From Bacillota bacterium (lineage in GTDB: Bacteria; Bacillota; Sulfobacillia; JACIYH01): a stretch of 64,000 nt of DNA. The notes under the pieces are model-generated. The model did no database searches. It was not told where the DNA came from and saw only the letters and a program-made list of their open reading frames with translations. Position 1 is the first letter of the stretch; each line of letters begins with the position of its first letter. The position numbers and the translations under genes are program-made. The stretch spans positions 43,946 to 107,945 of the forward strand of contig JBFLXJ010000024.1 in assembly GCA_040757085.1 (NCBI GenBank), read 5' to 3'. Shown piece after piece: positions 18,089 to 27,358 of this stretch.

Positions 18089-18461
18089 GCAGAACACCGC
18101 CCTCAGGCTCCCAACGCAGCCACGTCCTGCCGGCTCCCAGCAGGTTGCAACTCACCGGGGCCCTGCAACGGCCACAATGGAGGGGGCAAAAGGGTCCAGC
18201 CACCGTAAAGGGGCAAGTAGCCCGAACCAACCCCTCCAGGCCGGTTCCAGCATGCACTGCCAAACCCATACCATCGGTAAGCACATGGCGCTGGCTGCGC
18301 CGGAAGCCTCACCCGCATCGGCCTCGATCCTTCAATCACCAGCGGGGCAGAGATTTTTGGGAGAGAGTTGATGAGGTGGATTTTGCCGAAATCTCGCTCC
18401 GTATGGTGATATAAGACGCTCTCCTCGCCGAGCAACACTTCCCTGATTGCAGCACCTGTAC
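18089..18461 (+). other. Non-coding stretch with a possible beta-helix protein scrap
   Basis: No intact gene is visible. On the minus strand 18313-18460 can be read as a fragment ending INSLPKISAPLVIEGSRP, which resembles the LPTITDPVTIDG rung seen in secreted right-handed beta-helix proteins. It has no start and stops soon after. Only weak evidence supports it. Confidence 0.25.
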
Positions 18462-18937
18462 TCACTCGGACAAGAACAGATCGCCGCTGAACAGCCATCC
18501 CTCGTCGGGTTCTAACAGGCAAATGTGGTCGTCGCTGTGACCGGGTGTGTGGAGGACTGCGAATCGGTAGCGGCCGGTGTAAAGGCGGTCAGGAATCACC
18601 ACGGCGGCCGACCGCGGGGGTACCCCCAGGCAAAACGCTGGTAGGAACGCAGGCGGGCCGTCCATGTCGACGGGCCGCTAATGCGCGGAACGGCAAGCGG
18701 GTGGGCAAGGACAGGACTGGTACCGAACTGCTGTTGCAGAATAAAGTTGTTACCGATGTGGTCCTCATGGTGGTGGGTGTTCACCACGGTCTGAACGGGG
18801 TAGGAAGCAAAAGCGCTTGATATCTCTTCGGCCACGTACGCCGGACCGGTATCAATCAAAAGCCCGTCTACATAGCAACAGGCCATCGTGTAAACCGGCT
18901 TGCCTTCAAAAAGGCGTCCCATAATAAACTGGGTCAC
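18462..18937 (-). pseudogene. Metallo-beta-lactamase-fold hydrolase, frameshifted and truncated
   Basis: The first frame (18937 down to about 18660) gives YVDGLLIDTGPAYVAEEI and the metal site THHHEDHIGNN (HxHxDH type). The second frame (18665-18462) gives LHTPGHSDDHICLLE with the third His and SGDLF with the bridging Asp. They are one protein broken by a frameshift near 18650-18665. A TGA directly after FLSE removes the last third of the family, so the product is not expected to be active. The frame is open upstream of GTG 18937 (VVVREFGP) but has no ATG/GTG/TTG. Confidence 0.75.
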
Positions 18938-19504
18938 GGGCCCGAACTCCCTAACGACGACCTCCCGTTTGAGAAGCAGGGGCTGCTACCACGTGTCGGC
19001 CCAAACCAGGCCGCCCTCCGAGCCCACTCCTTTGCCAGCAGGCCGCCCCGGCCCTGCTCCCGTTGCAGGGCGCCGTAGTCGGCATGACTCCACTCAACCG
19101 ACCAGTTGAACCGCCGCAGGCAGCCTTGCCCGGCAACCCAGCAAGGTGCGGCAACCACCACCCAGCATATTGGGCAACTCCCACCGCCCCAAAAGGATAC
19201 CCGTCCCTGACCAGGGGTGCGGCGGGAGCCCGCATCGACCCAATATCGACCCTGGACCCGAGCAAACTTGCCCCCCGCATCGCTTGCGGCCATGGCACAA
19301 CAGCGAGAAGTACCACGATCAGGGCTCACCTGGCTACTCAGCGTACTGGCATCCGAACCGTGGATCACGCGGCAGGTTCCTCCCGCGCGCACACGGTCGG
19401 ACGACGCCCGTTCTGCGCAGCAAAATGAACGGGGCTACCTGGAAGCGGCATATAGCACAACCGTTAGCCCAGGCCCTGGTATAATACGAGCGAGGTGATC
19501 GAAC
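18938..19504 (+). other. Intergenic stretch, nothing recognised
   Basis: This 567-base stretch has only short overlapping frames with no recognisable motif. A weak promoter-like TATAAT-type hexamer (TATAAT at 19479-19484, inside GGTATAATACG) lies about 20 bases before the start of the DUF433 gene and may serve it. Confidence 0.4.
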
Positions 19505-19792
19505 TTGGCCCTTCCGCACCCCGAAGTCGCCCACCCCCACATCACCCGGGTCCCCGGTTGCTGCGGTGGCCGCCCGATCATACGCGGCACCCGATTCCCC
19601 GTCAGTTCGGTAGTCTTCTACGTCCTGCGGCAGGGAATGACCCCCGAAGAACTCGTCCGCGAATTCCCCCACCTGACGCTGGCCCAGGTGTACGACGCTC
19701 TCTCGTACTACTACGACCACAAAGAAGAAATCGACCAGGAAATGCGCGCAAATACGGTGCCTTCAGCCCCTGACTCGCAGGAAGGAAACTGA
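19505..19792 (+). CDS. DUF433 family antitoxin
   Basis: This 95-residue protein starts at TTG 19505 with GAGGTG upstream. The DUF433 pattern is clear: ITRVPGCCGGRPIIRGTRFPV, here cited as GGRPIIRGTRFPV, then LRQGMTPEELVREFPHLTL and VYDALSYYYDH. The family forms a small DNA-binding antitoxin paired with DUF5615 toxins. Its TGA overlaps the next ATG by one base. Confidence 0.88.
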   Translation: MALPHPEVAHPHITRVPGCCGGRPIIRGTRFPVSSVVFYVLRQGMTPEELVREFPHLTLAQVYDALSYYYDHKEEIDQEMRANTVPSAPDSQEGN

Positions 19793-20319
19793 TGGCCACC
19801 ATCCGGCTTTACCTCGACGAAGATGTGCACCCACTGCTGGCTGCAGTACTGCGCGATCGCGGGTACGATGTCCTGACCACTGCAGAGGCCGGCATGATCG
19901 GCAGGTCCGACGCAGAGCAACTCGACTTCGCCACGTCCCAGGGCCGCGTCCTTTTCACGCACAACGTCCGCGACTACATGCGCCTTGCGCAAGAATACCC
20001 CCGCACACGGCGGTCCCACGCCGGCGTCATCCTTGCGCCCCAAATGCCCTTCAAGGAGCTCCTTAGGTTAACCCTGCACCTGCTTGCCCAAACCGGGGCT
20101 GAACCCTTCACTGACCGAGTCCAGTGGCTCACCGACTTCCGGACCTGCCAAAATCCGAGAACCGCGCAGCGCGCCTTTGTTATCCGACGCTGGCCGCCGG
20201 CGTTAACCACGGTTCGCGGACCCCTGTTCCCGCCACCGAAGGCCCGCAAGCGTCGGATAAGGTGCCTTAAGAACGAGCTGGCACCCGACCGATCACCACA
20301 TGCCCCACATCGGACTTGA
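19792..20319 (+). CDS. DUF5615 PIN-like toxin with an abnormal C-terminal tail
   Basis: Residues 1-~115 match DUF5615 (Mut7-C/PIN-like): LYLDEDVHPLLAAVLRDRGYDV (cited in part), FATSQGRVLFTHNVRDY and HAGVILAPQ, with the acidic residues D8/E9/D10 and the DY pair of the putative nuclease site. The family is normally about 115-130 residues. Here the frame runs on to 175, and the extra ~55 residues are encoded across the 87 bp repeat at 20180-20266. The repeat may therefore have removed the natural stop and extended the protein. Confidence 0.82.
   Translation: MATIRLYLDEDVHPLLAAVLRDRGYDVLTTAEAGMIGRSDAEQLDFATSQGRVLFTHNVRDYMRLAQEYPRTRRSHAGVILAPQMPFKELLRLTLHLLAQTGAEPFTDRVQWLTDFRTCQNPRTAQRAFVIRRWPPALTTVRGPLFPPPKARKRRIRCLKNELAPDRSPHAPHRT
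20180..20266. repeat. 87 bp repeat with inverted ends, copy 1
   Basis: It begins TTATCCGACGCT (20180-20191) and ends with an inverted copy in GCAAGCGTCGGATAA (20246-20260) plus GGTGCC. A second copy of nearly identical length is at 61900-61985, with both ends and an inner TTAAC conserved and the middle diverged. The ends could pair as a stem of about 11 bp. It resembles a small non-autonomous repeat (MITE- or REP-like). Confidence 0.65.
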
Positions 20320-21741
20320 CGCCTCGGACCCGTCCCGGAGGGGCGACGGTAGCTCTAGATGGTACACGAGACTGAAGAACCGGAAGAACTGGAACCGGTA
20401 ATAGTGACCGCGGGAAACGACCCACCTTCCCGGCCCCAGCCTGGTGGAGGTGAACCGGCGCCCCACTACCACCCTCCCCGAGGCGTCCACGTAGGCCAGG
20501 TTGCTGCAACCTCCAGTGAGGAAGGGCGAGTAGGAAACATCCACCTCCCACCCCGGGAAGCCGTCTACCGCCTGCACCCGGCGGGAAAGACTGCGCACGG
20601 CGCCGAAGGAGGAAGCCAGCCACCCCAGAGGAGGAGGTATCTGTCTCCGGTACACCCGCTCCAGGCCTTCTGCCCGGTAGCACCCCAGCACTTCCCCCTG
20701 CTCGTTAAGCCGGTACCACAGAAAGGCAGGAAGCGGAATGCGGCACATCTTCCCTGTGCGCATGTCATCAACCACGACGTTCCCCTCGTAGCGACCCTCG
20801 TCGCGCATGGCCAGAAGGAGGTTGTCGATGGGAACCTCGTCGGACCCGAACGCGCCCACCCACACTTCGCCCGGTGCCGCCACCATACCTGCGGGAGAGA
20901 CGAACCGCAAAGAGGGATGGGCCAGCCTGACCGCCTGGTTCGCCTCGAGCCCGGGGCCGAGCCAGACCAGTACGATGCCGCCGTCCGCCGGACCGCAGAC
21001 AAGCACCCGGCCGTCCTCAAGCAGGGCCGCAAAGCGGGCGGGAACGGGCAACTGGCATCGCCCGACCTCCTCTCCCCCGTACCCCAGGAGCAGGGCCTGC
21101 CTGCCCTCGAGCACGAGGAACCCCGAGCGGCCGACATCCTCGAACACCCAGGCGCGCTCCTCGTACCAGCGCCTGCGGTCAGAGCGGGCGAAGAGCCTGC
21201 GCACCGCCACAGGCCTTCCCTCGGTGTCGTACCAGGTCGCCCGCAGGTCGTCAGGGTCGAGCTCGAAGAGAACGAATCCGGACGGCGAACGGAAGAGCTC
21301 CACCTGGCAAGGATCGGTGCGTAGATCGACGTGCCACAGCAGCCGCCCCGAAGGGGTATCCAACACCGCGACCGACCATCCCGCCTCCCTGGGATCACGG
21401 CCCCGCTTGAGGACGAGGCACAGCAGCCCGTCCTCCGGCCAGTACTTCGCTGCGGCCATACCCTGAACAGGAGGCCCGGGCCAGGTCCGGGCAAGGTCAA
21501 CCTTGAACCTGCGCGCACGCAGCTCCCGGTCAAATCCCCAGATTTCCGACTCGCCCGCCACCACCACCGCCCCATCACAGGCAGCAATGTCTACTACCCG
21601 GCCGGGGAACACCCGCCAGTGCTCGCCCTGGATGAGACGGAGCGGGACGAGCCATATGCTCTGGGTAAAGTACAGGATAACGAGCAAAAGAAGCGAGTCC
21701 TTAACGGCCTTAATCAGGGCTGCCGGAAGTCTCTTGCGCAC
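20293..21741 (-). CDS. Membrane-anchored protein, possible beta-propeller
   Basis: The GTG at 21741 has GGAGGGG about four bases upstream and gives 482 residues. One N-terminal transmembrane segment (SLLLLVILYFTQSIWLVPL) is followed by an extracytoplasmic part made of repeated strands with Trp/Gly-rich turns (AVVVAGESEIWGFDREL, WSVAVLDTPSGRLLWHVDL). This is typical of PQQ/WD-like propellers, though no family is assigned. The stop lies inside the region just after the DUF5615 gene (convergent). Confidence 0.6.
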   Translation of the reverse strand: MRKRLPAALIKAVKDSLLLLVILYFTQSIWLVPLRLIQGEHWRVFPGRVVDIAACDGAVVVAGESEIWGFDRELRARRFKVDLARTWPGPPVQGMAAAKYWPEDGLLCLVLKRGRDPREAGWSVAVLDTPSGRLLWHVDLRTDPCQVELFRSPSGFVLFELDPDDLRATWYDTEGRPVAVRRLFARSDRRRWYEERAWVFEDVGRSGFLVLEGRQALLLGYGGEEVGRCQLPVPARFAALLEDGRVLVCGPADGGIVLVWLGPGLEANQAVRLAHPSLRFVSPAGMVAAPGEVWVGAFGSDEVPIDNLLLAMRDEGRYEGNVVVDDMRTGKMCRIPLPAFLWYRLNEQGEVLGCYRAEGLERVYRRQIPPPLGWLASSFGAVRSLSRRVQAVDGFPGWEVDVSYSPFLTGGCSNLAYVDASGRVVVGRRFTSTRLGPGRWVVSRGHYYRFQFFRFFSLVYHLELPSPLRDGSEASSPMWGMW

Positions 21742-22227
21742 GGGTCCCCTCCCCGATCCCAAACACTCCTGCCGAAACGAGTGGCGCCTGCACATAGCAC
21801 CGGCGGTCGGGGTCAACGGGGACCAAACCGGGCGGGGCGGCGCCTCAACGGGCGCACCCCCGCCCAGCCGGCCCCGAGGAGCCCGCCGGCTGCCGCGTAC
21901 CCGAGCGCTTTGACGGTGAGCGACCAGGCCCGAACCACGACCGGGCTAGCACCCCTGCACGGTGAAGACCAGCTTGCCGCCGGGGGGTGACCACCCGGTC
22001 CCGCCGCGCAACGGCCAGGGAGCACTGGCGACCACCAAAACCTCCGGAGGCCGGCCGCGGGACGCCCCTGCCTGAGCCAGCCAGGTATCACCGTACCGCC
22101 TCACGTCCTCAAGAAGGGCGGCGCGGTTACAACCCCCGGACCTGGTGACCCGCGCAACCATCCGCCCTTCGCCCTCAAAGGCAGCCCGCCCGCGGCCACC
22201 TTTCCGGAAGGACAGCTCAGCATCCCT
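21742..22227 (-). other. Stretch with no firm gene; possible small frame at 21946-22161
   Basis: On the minus strand 22161-21946 encodes 71 residues (VRRYGDTWLAQAG, EVLVVASAPWPL, GGKLVFTVQGC) that could be the end of a secreted protein. In another frame 21946-21813 holds one hydrophobic segment (LGYAAAGGLLGAGWAG). Neither has a recognisable family. Given the decay of the neighbours, these are probably scraps of one lipoprotein gene. Confidence 0.3.
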
Positions 22228-23510
22228 TCAGCCCGTCCCGATGGCTTCGATGCGCCAGCCCGTCTCCGGAGTCTCCCGGCGGAGCAGCACGAAGCGCACC
22301 TGCGGCCCGCTCTCAAAACACACCAGCTCCTTCACCTGCAGGTCCACACTGACCATGTACCGCAGGGTCCCGGGCGGGCACAACACCTCCGCGCCCTCAA
22401 GCCGCTCTATGGCCAGCACCCGCGCCGCAGTAATGTTGGCCAGGCCGCCCACGTCGTGGTCCCGGTAACCGGGGTTGTACAGGTACCTGTTGTCCATGTC
22501 GCAGAAGAGATAAGAAGTGAGCAGCCTGCGGCTCTCACAGGCGTGTGCCCTCACGAAGTCCCCCCGGTCCACCGCCTCGAAGTACGTCCTGATCAGTCCC
22601 TCGGGAGACAGGCGGGCAAGTTCCCGCTCCAGCGGGTCGTCGGGGTCGACCAGGTCGGCAATCCACTCCTCCCACGTCTTCCCGGTTGCCTCTTCAAACC
22701 GCCTTCCCTCCAGGGAGCACGCGAAGCCGCAAGACCCTGCGTCCAGCCAGACGCCCACGATCTCGCCCCCGTACCGGACGACGACGGCCCGCCCCGCCTC
22801 CCGCCGCGGGTGCATGAACTCGGGCAGGGGCTCGGCCACCTTGTACAGGCAGACCTCCACCGCCCGGCCCAGGACAGGGGTGAGGTCCAATCCCACGTCC
22901 CGGTTGAGCTCGTTGTTGTAGGCCCAGTAGAGGACCACAGGGTATTCCCCGGGCCGGTGCCGGAACTCGGCAGGCAAACTCACGCTCAGCGTGTTGATGC
23001 GAAAAGCCGGAGTCCACCCGTACCGCCGGAGGAACGCCGCGTCCCGGGGATCCACGTCTCCGGACGCGTCAGGGTACCCTGTCAGGGCCTCAACCAGGAT
23101 GTTGAACTGCCCCGGCACCTCGTACCAGCCCTGAGGAAACTCCAGGTAGCCCGGGTCGCAACGGGAGAACTTGCGGACCACGTACTTGAGCTGCACCTTC
23201 CGGCCACCCCGGAGCTCAAAGGATAGCTTGTACTCCGACCAGTTTTCCTTACCGGGCGGCCACCCCGCCCTGGCCTCCCTCAGATACCCGAGCAGGCAGG
23301 AGAGGATCCGGGGGTCGGCCACCCTTCTTGGGGAAGTCGCTCACCGGAGCGCGTCACCAGCTCCCACTCCACCGCCTTCGCCCTTCCGGCCAGCTCCCCG
23401 GGAGTCAGCGGTGCATCGGATCGCAGGGCACAGCCCCCCGCCAGCAGGAACACCACCACGCTGAGCCACACCAGCGACTTCTTCACGGCATGAGCGGCAA
23501 ACCCTCTCAT
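22228..23510 (-). pseudogene. DUF4829-type lipoprotein, interrupted by a frameshift
   Basis: The N-terminal frame (23510 to ~23335) gives a lipoprotein signal ending LLAGGC and continues to SGERLP. The long body (from ~23335 to 22228) is in another frame and carries the DUF4829 pattern (IRTYFEAVDRGDFVRAH, LLTSYLFCDMDNRYLYNPG). The two join at a run of four C on the coding strand around 23334-23337; one extra C restores LPPRRVADPRIL. As written the signal peptide is separated from the body. A sequencing error, true decay or slipped-strand variation would all fit. Confidence 0.65.
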
Positions 23511-23532
23511 CAGACATCCCCCCGCTCAAGGC

Positions 23533-24554
23533 TCACCGGCTCCTCACCTGACCGCACGAGAACACATCCACGACGACCCGGCAGGGGTCGCCCAGCGCGG
23601 ACACGCGCCAGCCGTAGTTTCGCGGGGGCTCAAGCGCCAGGGCGAAATAGGCCGCGCCCTGCTTCGCTCTTTCCCGAGCGAGGCTGACCGCTCGCCAGTC
23701 TCCGATCCGGGTGACGGCACCCTCCTCCAGACCCTCTACACCAGCCGCCTCCGTGCCTTGCAAGATGACCTTGAGCACTCGCGAGCTCCGCGACTAGTGA
23801 GCCACCACGGCCGGACCGGCCGGGGCAGACGTACCGCCCGCGGCCTCCAGATCGAACACCAGCCGGAACACTCCGGGGTGACCCTCCCACCTCACCGCCT
23901 TCAGCCGAAACCGGTGCGCGCCGGGTTCCGTCCCGCCCACTTCCTGCCGCTGGGGGACGTTCACCAGCTCGAGGTCTCCCGACAGGTGCTCCGGCAGGCC
24001 GATGTGCCCCCAGAAGTCCTCAATCAGCCGGCCGTCCACAATTCCCCGGCTCTTCCCTTCCACCAGGAGCCTCACCTTTTCGACCCCGGGGAACTGGACC
24101 AGGGTGAAGTACACCGCGCTCAGCGCCAGCGCTTCGGCCGCGGAACTGCACGCCACGTCCGAAGAACGGGTGATCACTTCCCGGCTGAAGTCCGCCGTCG
24201 CCACCCCGTTCTCGATGGTGACACCCAGCACTCTCGCGGCCGGCGGCAGAACCGGCACAAAGCCCTGCTCCTGCTCCGCCGGGGTGGGACCGGCCACGAG
24301 AAGCTGCAGGGCCGCAGCAGGACACCCGTCCTCAGGCACGGCTACCTCGCGCACCACCGGCTACAGCCTGCCTTCCCGCATCAGGTAGATCACAACCGGC
24401 ACCTTCGCGCACCCCCCTGCTTCCGTGGAACTCGCCGCGACTTCGCCGCGCGATCCACCCCGGAGCCGCGGAGCCACGCACACCCCGCAGACCCGGCAAG
24501 GACCACCACCAGGACCGCGGCCAGCACCACACCAGGAGCATACCTCTTCACCAT
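23533..24554 (-). pseudogene. GerMN-domain (GerM-like) lipoprotein, with two internal amber stops and a frameshift
   Basis: ATG 24554 follows AAGGAGG and opens a lipoprotein signal (VVVLAGSAGC). After ~55 residues the frame must shift to read VPVVIYLMREGRL, then TAG (24361-24363), then PVVREVAVPEDG and the GerMN domain (LLVAGPTPAE, GVATADFSREV, VYFTLVQFPGVEKVRLLVEG). The frame reaches a second TAG at 23794-23796 and continues in the same frame for ~80 residues (RVLKVILQG, RVSALGDPCRVVVDVFS), an AMIN/Gmad-like strand domain. TAG is an ordinary stop here (the thioesterase gene ends in TAG), so this is decay. An intact version would help germination or sporulation. Confidence 0.7.
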
Positions 24555-24652
24555 ACCCCGGCCTCCTTCATGCGTAGCCCCAGTACACCAGACACTGCGG
24601 CCCTAAAAACCGTTGCACGCCTGCTCCTAGCTGCCGGCAACACCGGTTCCCA

Positions 24653-24766
24653 CTACGTCCGACCCAAGTCTGTGTCGCAGTAAGGGCAGAAGGCCCAAGA
24701 TTCTTCCACCACCTGACCGCAAACGGGACGGGATCGGCACACGACGGCACTGCACCTGGGGCACAC
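24653..24766 (-). CDS. Small double zinc-ribbon-like protein
   Basis: GTG 24766 would give 37 residues with CPRC near the start, a middle pair C-x5-C and CPYC near the end (FCPYCDTDLG). This is a zinc ribbon pattern common in small Bacillota proteins. It lies 28 bases after the ABC permease gene on the same strand. There is no strong ribosome site, so it may also be a fragment. Confidence 0.4.
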   Translation of the reverse strand: MCPRCSAVVCRSRPVCGQVVEESWAFCPYCDTDLGRT

Positions 24767-24794
24767 AGCACCCCGTGCGGTGGTGGCGGTAGGG

Positions 24795-26012
24795 CTACTC
24801 GAGCCGGAAGCGCCACACGCCCAGCACCCCGAACAGCACCGCGAACAGGGCCAGGGCACCCAGCTCGGGGACCACATCTTGAGGGGTGGCACCGAACAGC
24901 ATAAGCTTGTTGAAGGCGGAGTTCGCCCAGGCATGGGGGGTGATGCGGGCCAGGTTCTGCAACCACCGGGGCATGATGAACAGCGGCCACCAGCACCCTC
25001 CCAGGGCGGCGGCGCCCAGCGAGATGAACACCGCCATGGAAGCAGCACCCTTGCGCGTCCTGGCCACCGTGGCCAGGAAGACGCCCACCGCGGCCGATAC
25101 CACGGTCAGAAGGACCGAGACGAGCACCACGGCCGCGGGGTAATGCCCCATCCTGACGTGGAAAACGAGGATGCCGGCCACCCAGAAGATGACCACCTGC
25201 ACCAGCCCCCGCAGGAAGGCGCCCGCCATCTTCCCGGCCAGGATGGATCCCCGCGATGCCGAAGCGGCTACCAGGCGCTCAAGGGTGTAACTCTCCCGCT
25301 CCGCCAGCAGGCTCGCTCCCGTGAAGGACAGGGCGAAAAACACGAACATGGTGAGGTATCCCGGCACCAGGAAGTCGACCGGCCGAGCCGCCTCGATCTC
25401 GCCTACCTGCTCGAAGACGGCCCTCACCCCCAGCGCGTCGGCGGGCCGGCCGGGGCCCCATCCGCCGGGCGGACCGGCGCCCTGGCCCGGCACACTCCCG
25501 GTGCCGGCAGGGCCGGCCAGTTCGGCGATGGCCCGGTACATCACCTGGTAGGAGCGGATTTCGGTGGCGATGGCGCGGGCCACGGAGGTGAGGGCCGCGC
25601 GCGCGGTGACGGCTTCCGGGTGATAGTAGACGGTCAACCGGGTGGGCTGGCCCCGCATGACCGCCTCCGAAAACCCGGGCGGGAAGAAGAGATATCCACC
25701 GATCTCTCGCTTAAGCAGGGCCCGGCGCGCCTCTTCAGGGGCAAGGCGGCGGACCTGGAAGCCCTCCGCCGACGCCGCCATGCCTTCGGTGATCTGGTGG
25801 CTGATGCTCCCCTCAGGCTCGGCGGTGACCAGGTGCACGACCACCGGTTTGTCCTCACCGAAGGACGGACCCATCATGAGAGAGAACATCACCACGAAGG
25901 CGAACGGGAAAACCAGCGCGAACAGCAGGGACCCCCGGTCTAGGAGGAACATCTTCAGATCCTTGGCGGCCAGGATGGCAGCCTGGCGCAGCAACCGGCC
26001 CGCATTACTCAT
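24795..26012 (-). CDS. ABC-2 type transporter permease
   Basis: The product has 405 residues from ATG 26012. The layout is the ABC2_membrane_3 type: one TM helix near 25-45 (LLFALVFPFAFVVMFSLMMG), a large extracytoplasmic domain to ~210, then five TM helices. VPGYLTMFVFFALSFTGASLL and YTLERLVAASASRGSIL are characteristic. It partners with the permease at 26079-27353 and the ATPase at 27359-28144, forming an export system for a drug, lipid or peptide. Confidence 0.88.
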   Translation of the reverse strand: MSNAGRLLRQAAILAAKDLKMFLLDRGSLLFALVFPFAFVVMFSLMMGPSFGEDKPVVVHLVTAEPEGSISHQITEGMAASAEGFQVRRLAPEEARRALLKREIGGYLFFPPGFSEAVMRGQPTRLTVYYHPEAVTARAALTSVARAIATEIRSYQVMYRAIAELAGPAGTGSVPGQGAGPPGGWGPGRPADALGVRAVFEQVGEIEAARPVDFLVPGYLTMFVFFALSFTGASLLAERESYTLERLVAASASRGSILAGKMAGAFLRGLVQVVIFWVAGILVFHVRMGHYPAAVVLVSVLLTVVSAAVGVFLATVARTRKGAASMAVFISLGAAALGGCWWPLFIMPRWLQNLARITPHAWANSAFNKLMLFGATPQDVVPELGALALFAVLFGVLGVWRFRLE

Positions 26013-26078
26013 GTCGCGTCACCTCCCAACCCGGGGGTGGCCCCTCACACGGACACCGCCGGAAAGGCCGCTGTGCCC

Positions 26079-27353
26079 TCATCGCTCGTCGGCCCTCACG
26101 CGGAAAAAGGCCAGGGCAACCGCCCAGCTCGCCACCGCGATGCCGGCCAGCACCGCCATATCCGTCAGGACGGCGGGGCTGGCCAGGGTCTCCCCGCGCG
26201 CGATGAGGCGCCGGATGCCGTCGTTGGCCCAGAAATTGTACGTCAGGCGGCTGGCCACCCCCAGCACGCCCCGCGCACCCGACACGTCGAAGAAGCTGCC
26301 GCCCAGGGTGGTCATCACCATGGTGAAGAACACCGCGATCCAGTTGGCCTGCTCCGCCGTGCGGGCCAGGGCGGCGATGACCAGGCCGATCCCCGCCGCG
26401 GACACCACCACCAGGGCGGAGAAAGCCACCACCCGGGCGAAGGAGACAGGTGTGAAGATGCGGAAGATGGGCCAGGCCACGCCGAACAGGAACAGGATCT
26501 GCAGCAGCCCGCGCCCGATGGAGCCCAACCACATGCCCGTGAGCAATTCTCCCCTCGTGAGGCGGGTGGTCATCAGGCGCTCCAGGGTCCCGTTCTTGCG
26601 TTCCTCCACGATGCCCACCGATACCAGTGTGAGGCTGAAGAGAGCGAACATGCTCACCAGGCCAGGCAAGTAGATGGTGACCGGCTCGGCGCGCGCGCCC
26701 ACCGCCTCCTCGACCACCGCCACCGGAGGCTCGACCCGCGCCTCCGCGAACAGCGCCGCCACACGGGCGTCCACGGTCTCGCGGGCCACCGGGCGCCCCA
26801 TCCCGGCCAGGACCTCTGCCACCCGGCCGGCCACCAGGCGCTCTCCCGCCACTTCCCGGGCGAGGCCCAGGGCGTAGGAGGTCACGATCTGCCCCTCCCG
26901 CCCACCGGTACCCCGGCGGCGGATGATGAGCTCGGGCGGGCGACCGGCCTTGACGTCCTCGGAGAAGCCCGGCGGGATCACGATGGCGTACAGGATCTGG
27001 GAACGGTCGAGCCGACGGGCAGCGGTCCCTTCGTCCAACAGCTCCACGTCGATGCCGGGGGCGGCATCCAGCCGGGCCACCAGGTCGGCGCCTACCTCTC
27101 CCCGGTCCAGGTTCACCACGTGGGCGGTGGTGCGGAACTGGTCCTGGCCCCCAAAGGTTGCCACCATGAGCCCCACCAGGATCAGGGGCAGGGCCAGGCT
27201 GAAGAACAGGGCCTGGACGTCCAGTAAGTAAGTCTTGAGTTCCTTGCCGGCCACCGCCAGCGGCCGGACACCCACCCCGCCCCACGCCGCTGGCGCACGG
27301 CGCGTTGCGACTGCACGGTACTCTTGCATGCCCTGCATGTCCTCGCGTCCCAT
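26079..27353 (-). CDS. ABC-2 type transporter permease
   Basis: This is the second permease of the exporter, with 424 residues from ATG 27353 (GAGGGGTG upstream; GTG 27362 overlapping the ATPase stop is an alternative). One TM helix near 45 is followed by an extracytoplasmic domain and five C-terminal helices, with LPGLVSMFALFSLTLVSVG and GTLERLMTTRLTRGELL. It has the same fold as the downstream permease, so the transporter is probably a heterodimer in the membrane. Confidence 0.88.
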   Translation of the reverse strand: MGREDMQGMQEYRAVATRRAPAAWGGVGVRPLAVAGKELKTYLLDVQALFFSLALPLILVGLMVATFGGQDQFRTTAHVVNLDRGEVGADLVARLDAAPGIDVELLDEGTAARRLDRSQILYAIVIPPGFSEDVKAGRPPELIIRRRGTGGREGQIVTSYALGLAREVAGERLVAGRVAEVLAGMGRPVARETVDARVAALFAEARVEPPVAVVEEAVGARAEPVTIYLPGLVSMFALFSLTLVSVGIVEERKNGTLERLMTTRLTRGELLTGMWLGSIGRGLLQILFLFGVAWPIFRIFTPVSFARVVAFSALVVVSAAGIGLVIAALARTAEQANWIAVFFTMVMTTLGGSFFDVSGARGVLGVASRLTYNFWANDGIRRLIARGETLASPAVLTDMAVLAGIAVASWAVALAFFRVRADER

Positions 27354-27358
27354 GCCGG

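Noticed and set aside
20180..20266. Integron attC site (cassette recombination site)
   Set aside because: Its ends form an inverted pair ATCCGAC/GTCGGAT, close to RYYYAAC/GTTRRRY, but the essential AAC/GTT triplets are GAC/GTC, and no IntI or cassette array is present.
23794..24363. Reassigned TAG (pyrrolysine or suppressor) in the GerM gene
   Set aside because: TAG ends other intact genes in the window, and the same gene also needs a frameshift, so ordinary decay is simpler.
26037..27227. Long + strand frame across the ABC permease gene
   Set aside because: It is an antisense shadow; the minus strand encodes a clear ABC-2 permease with start, ribosome site and operon partners.
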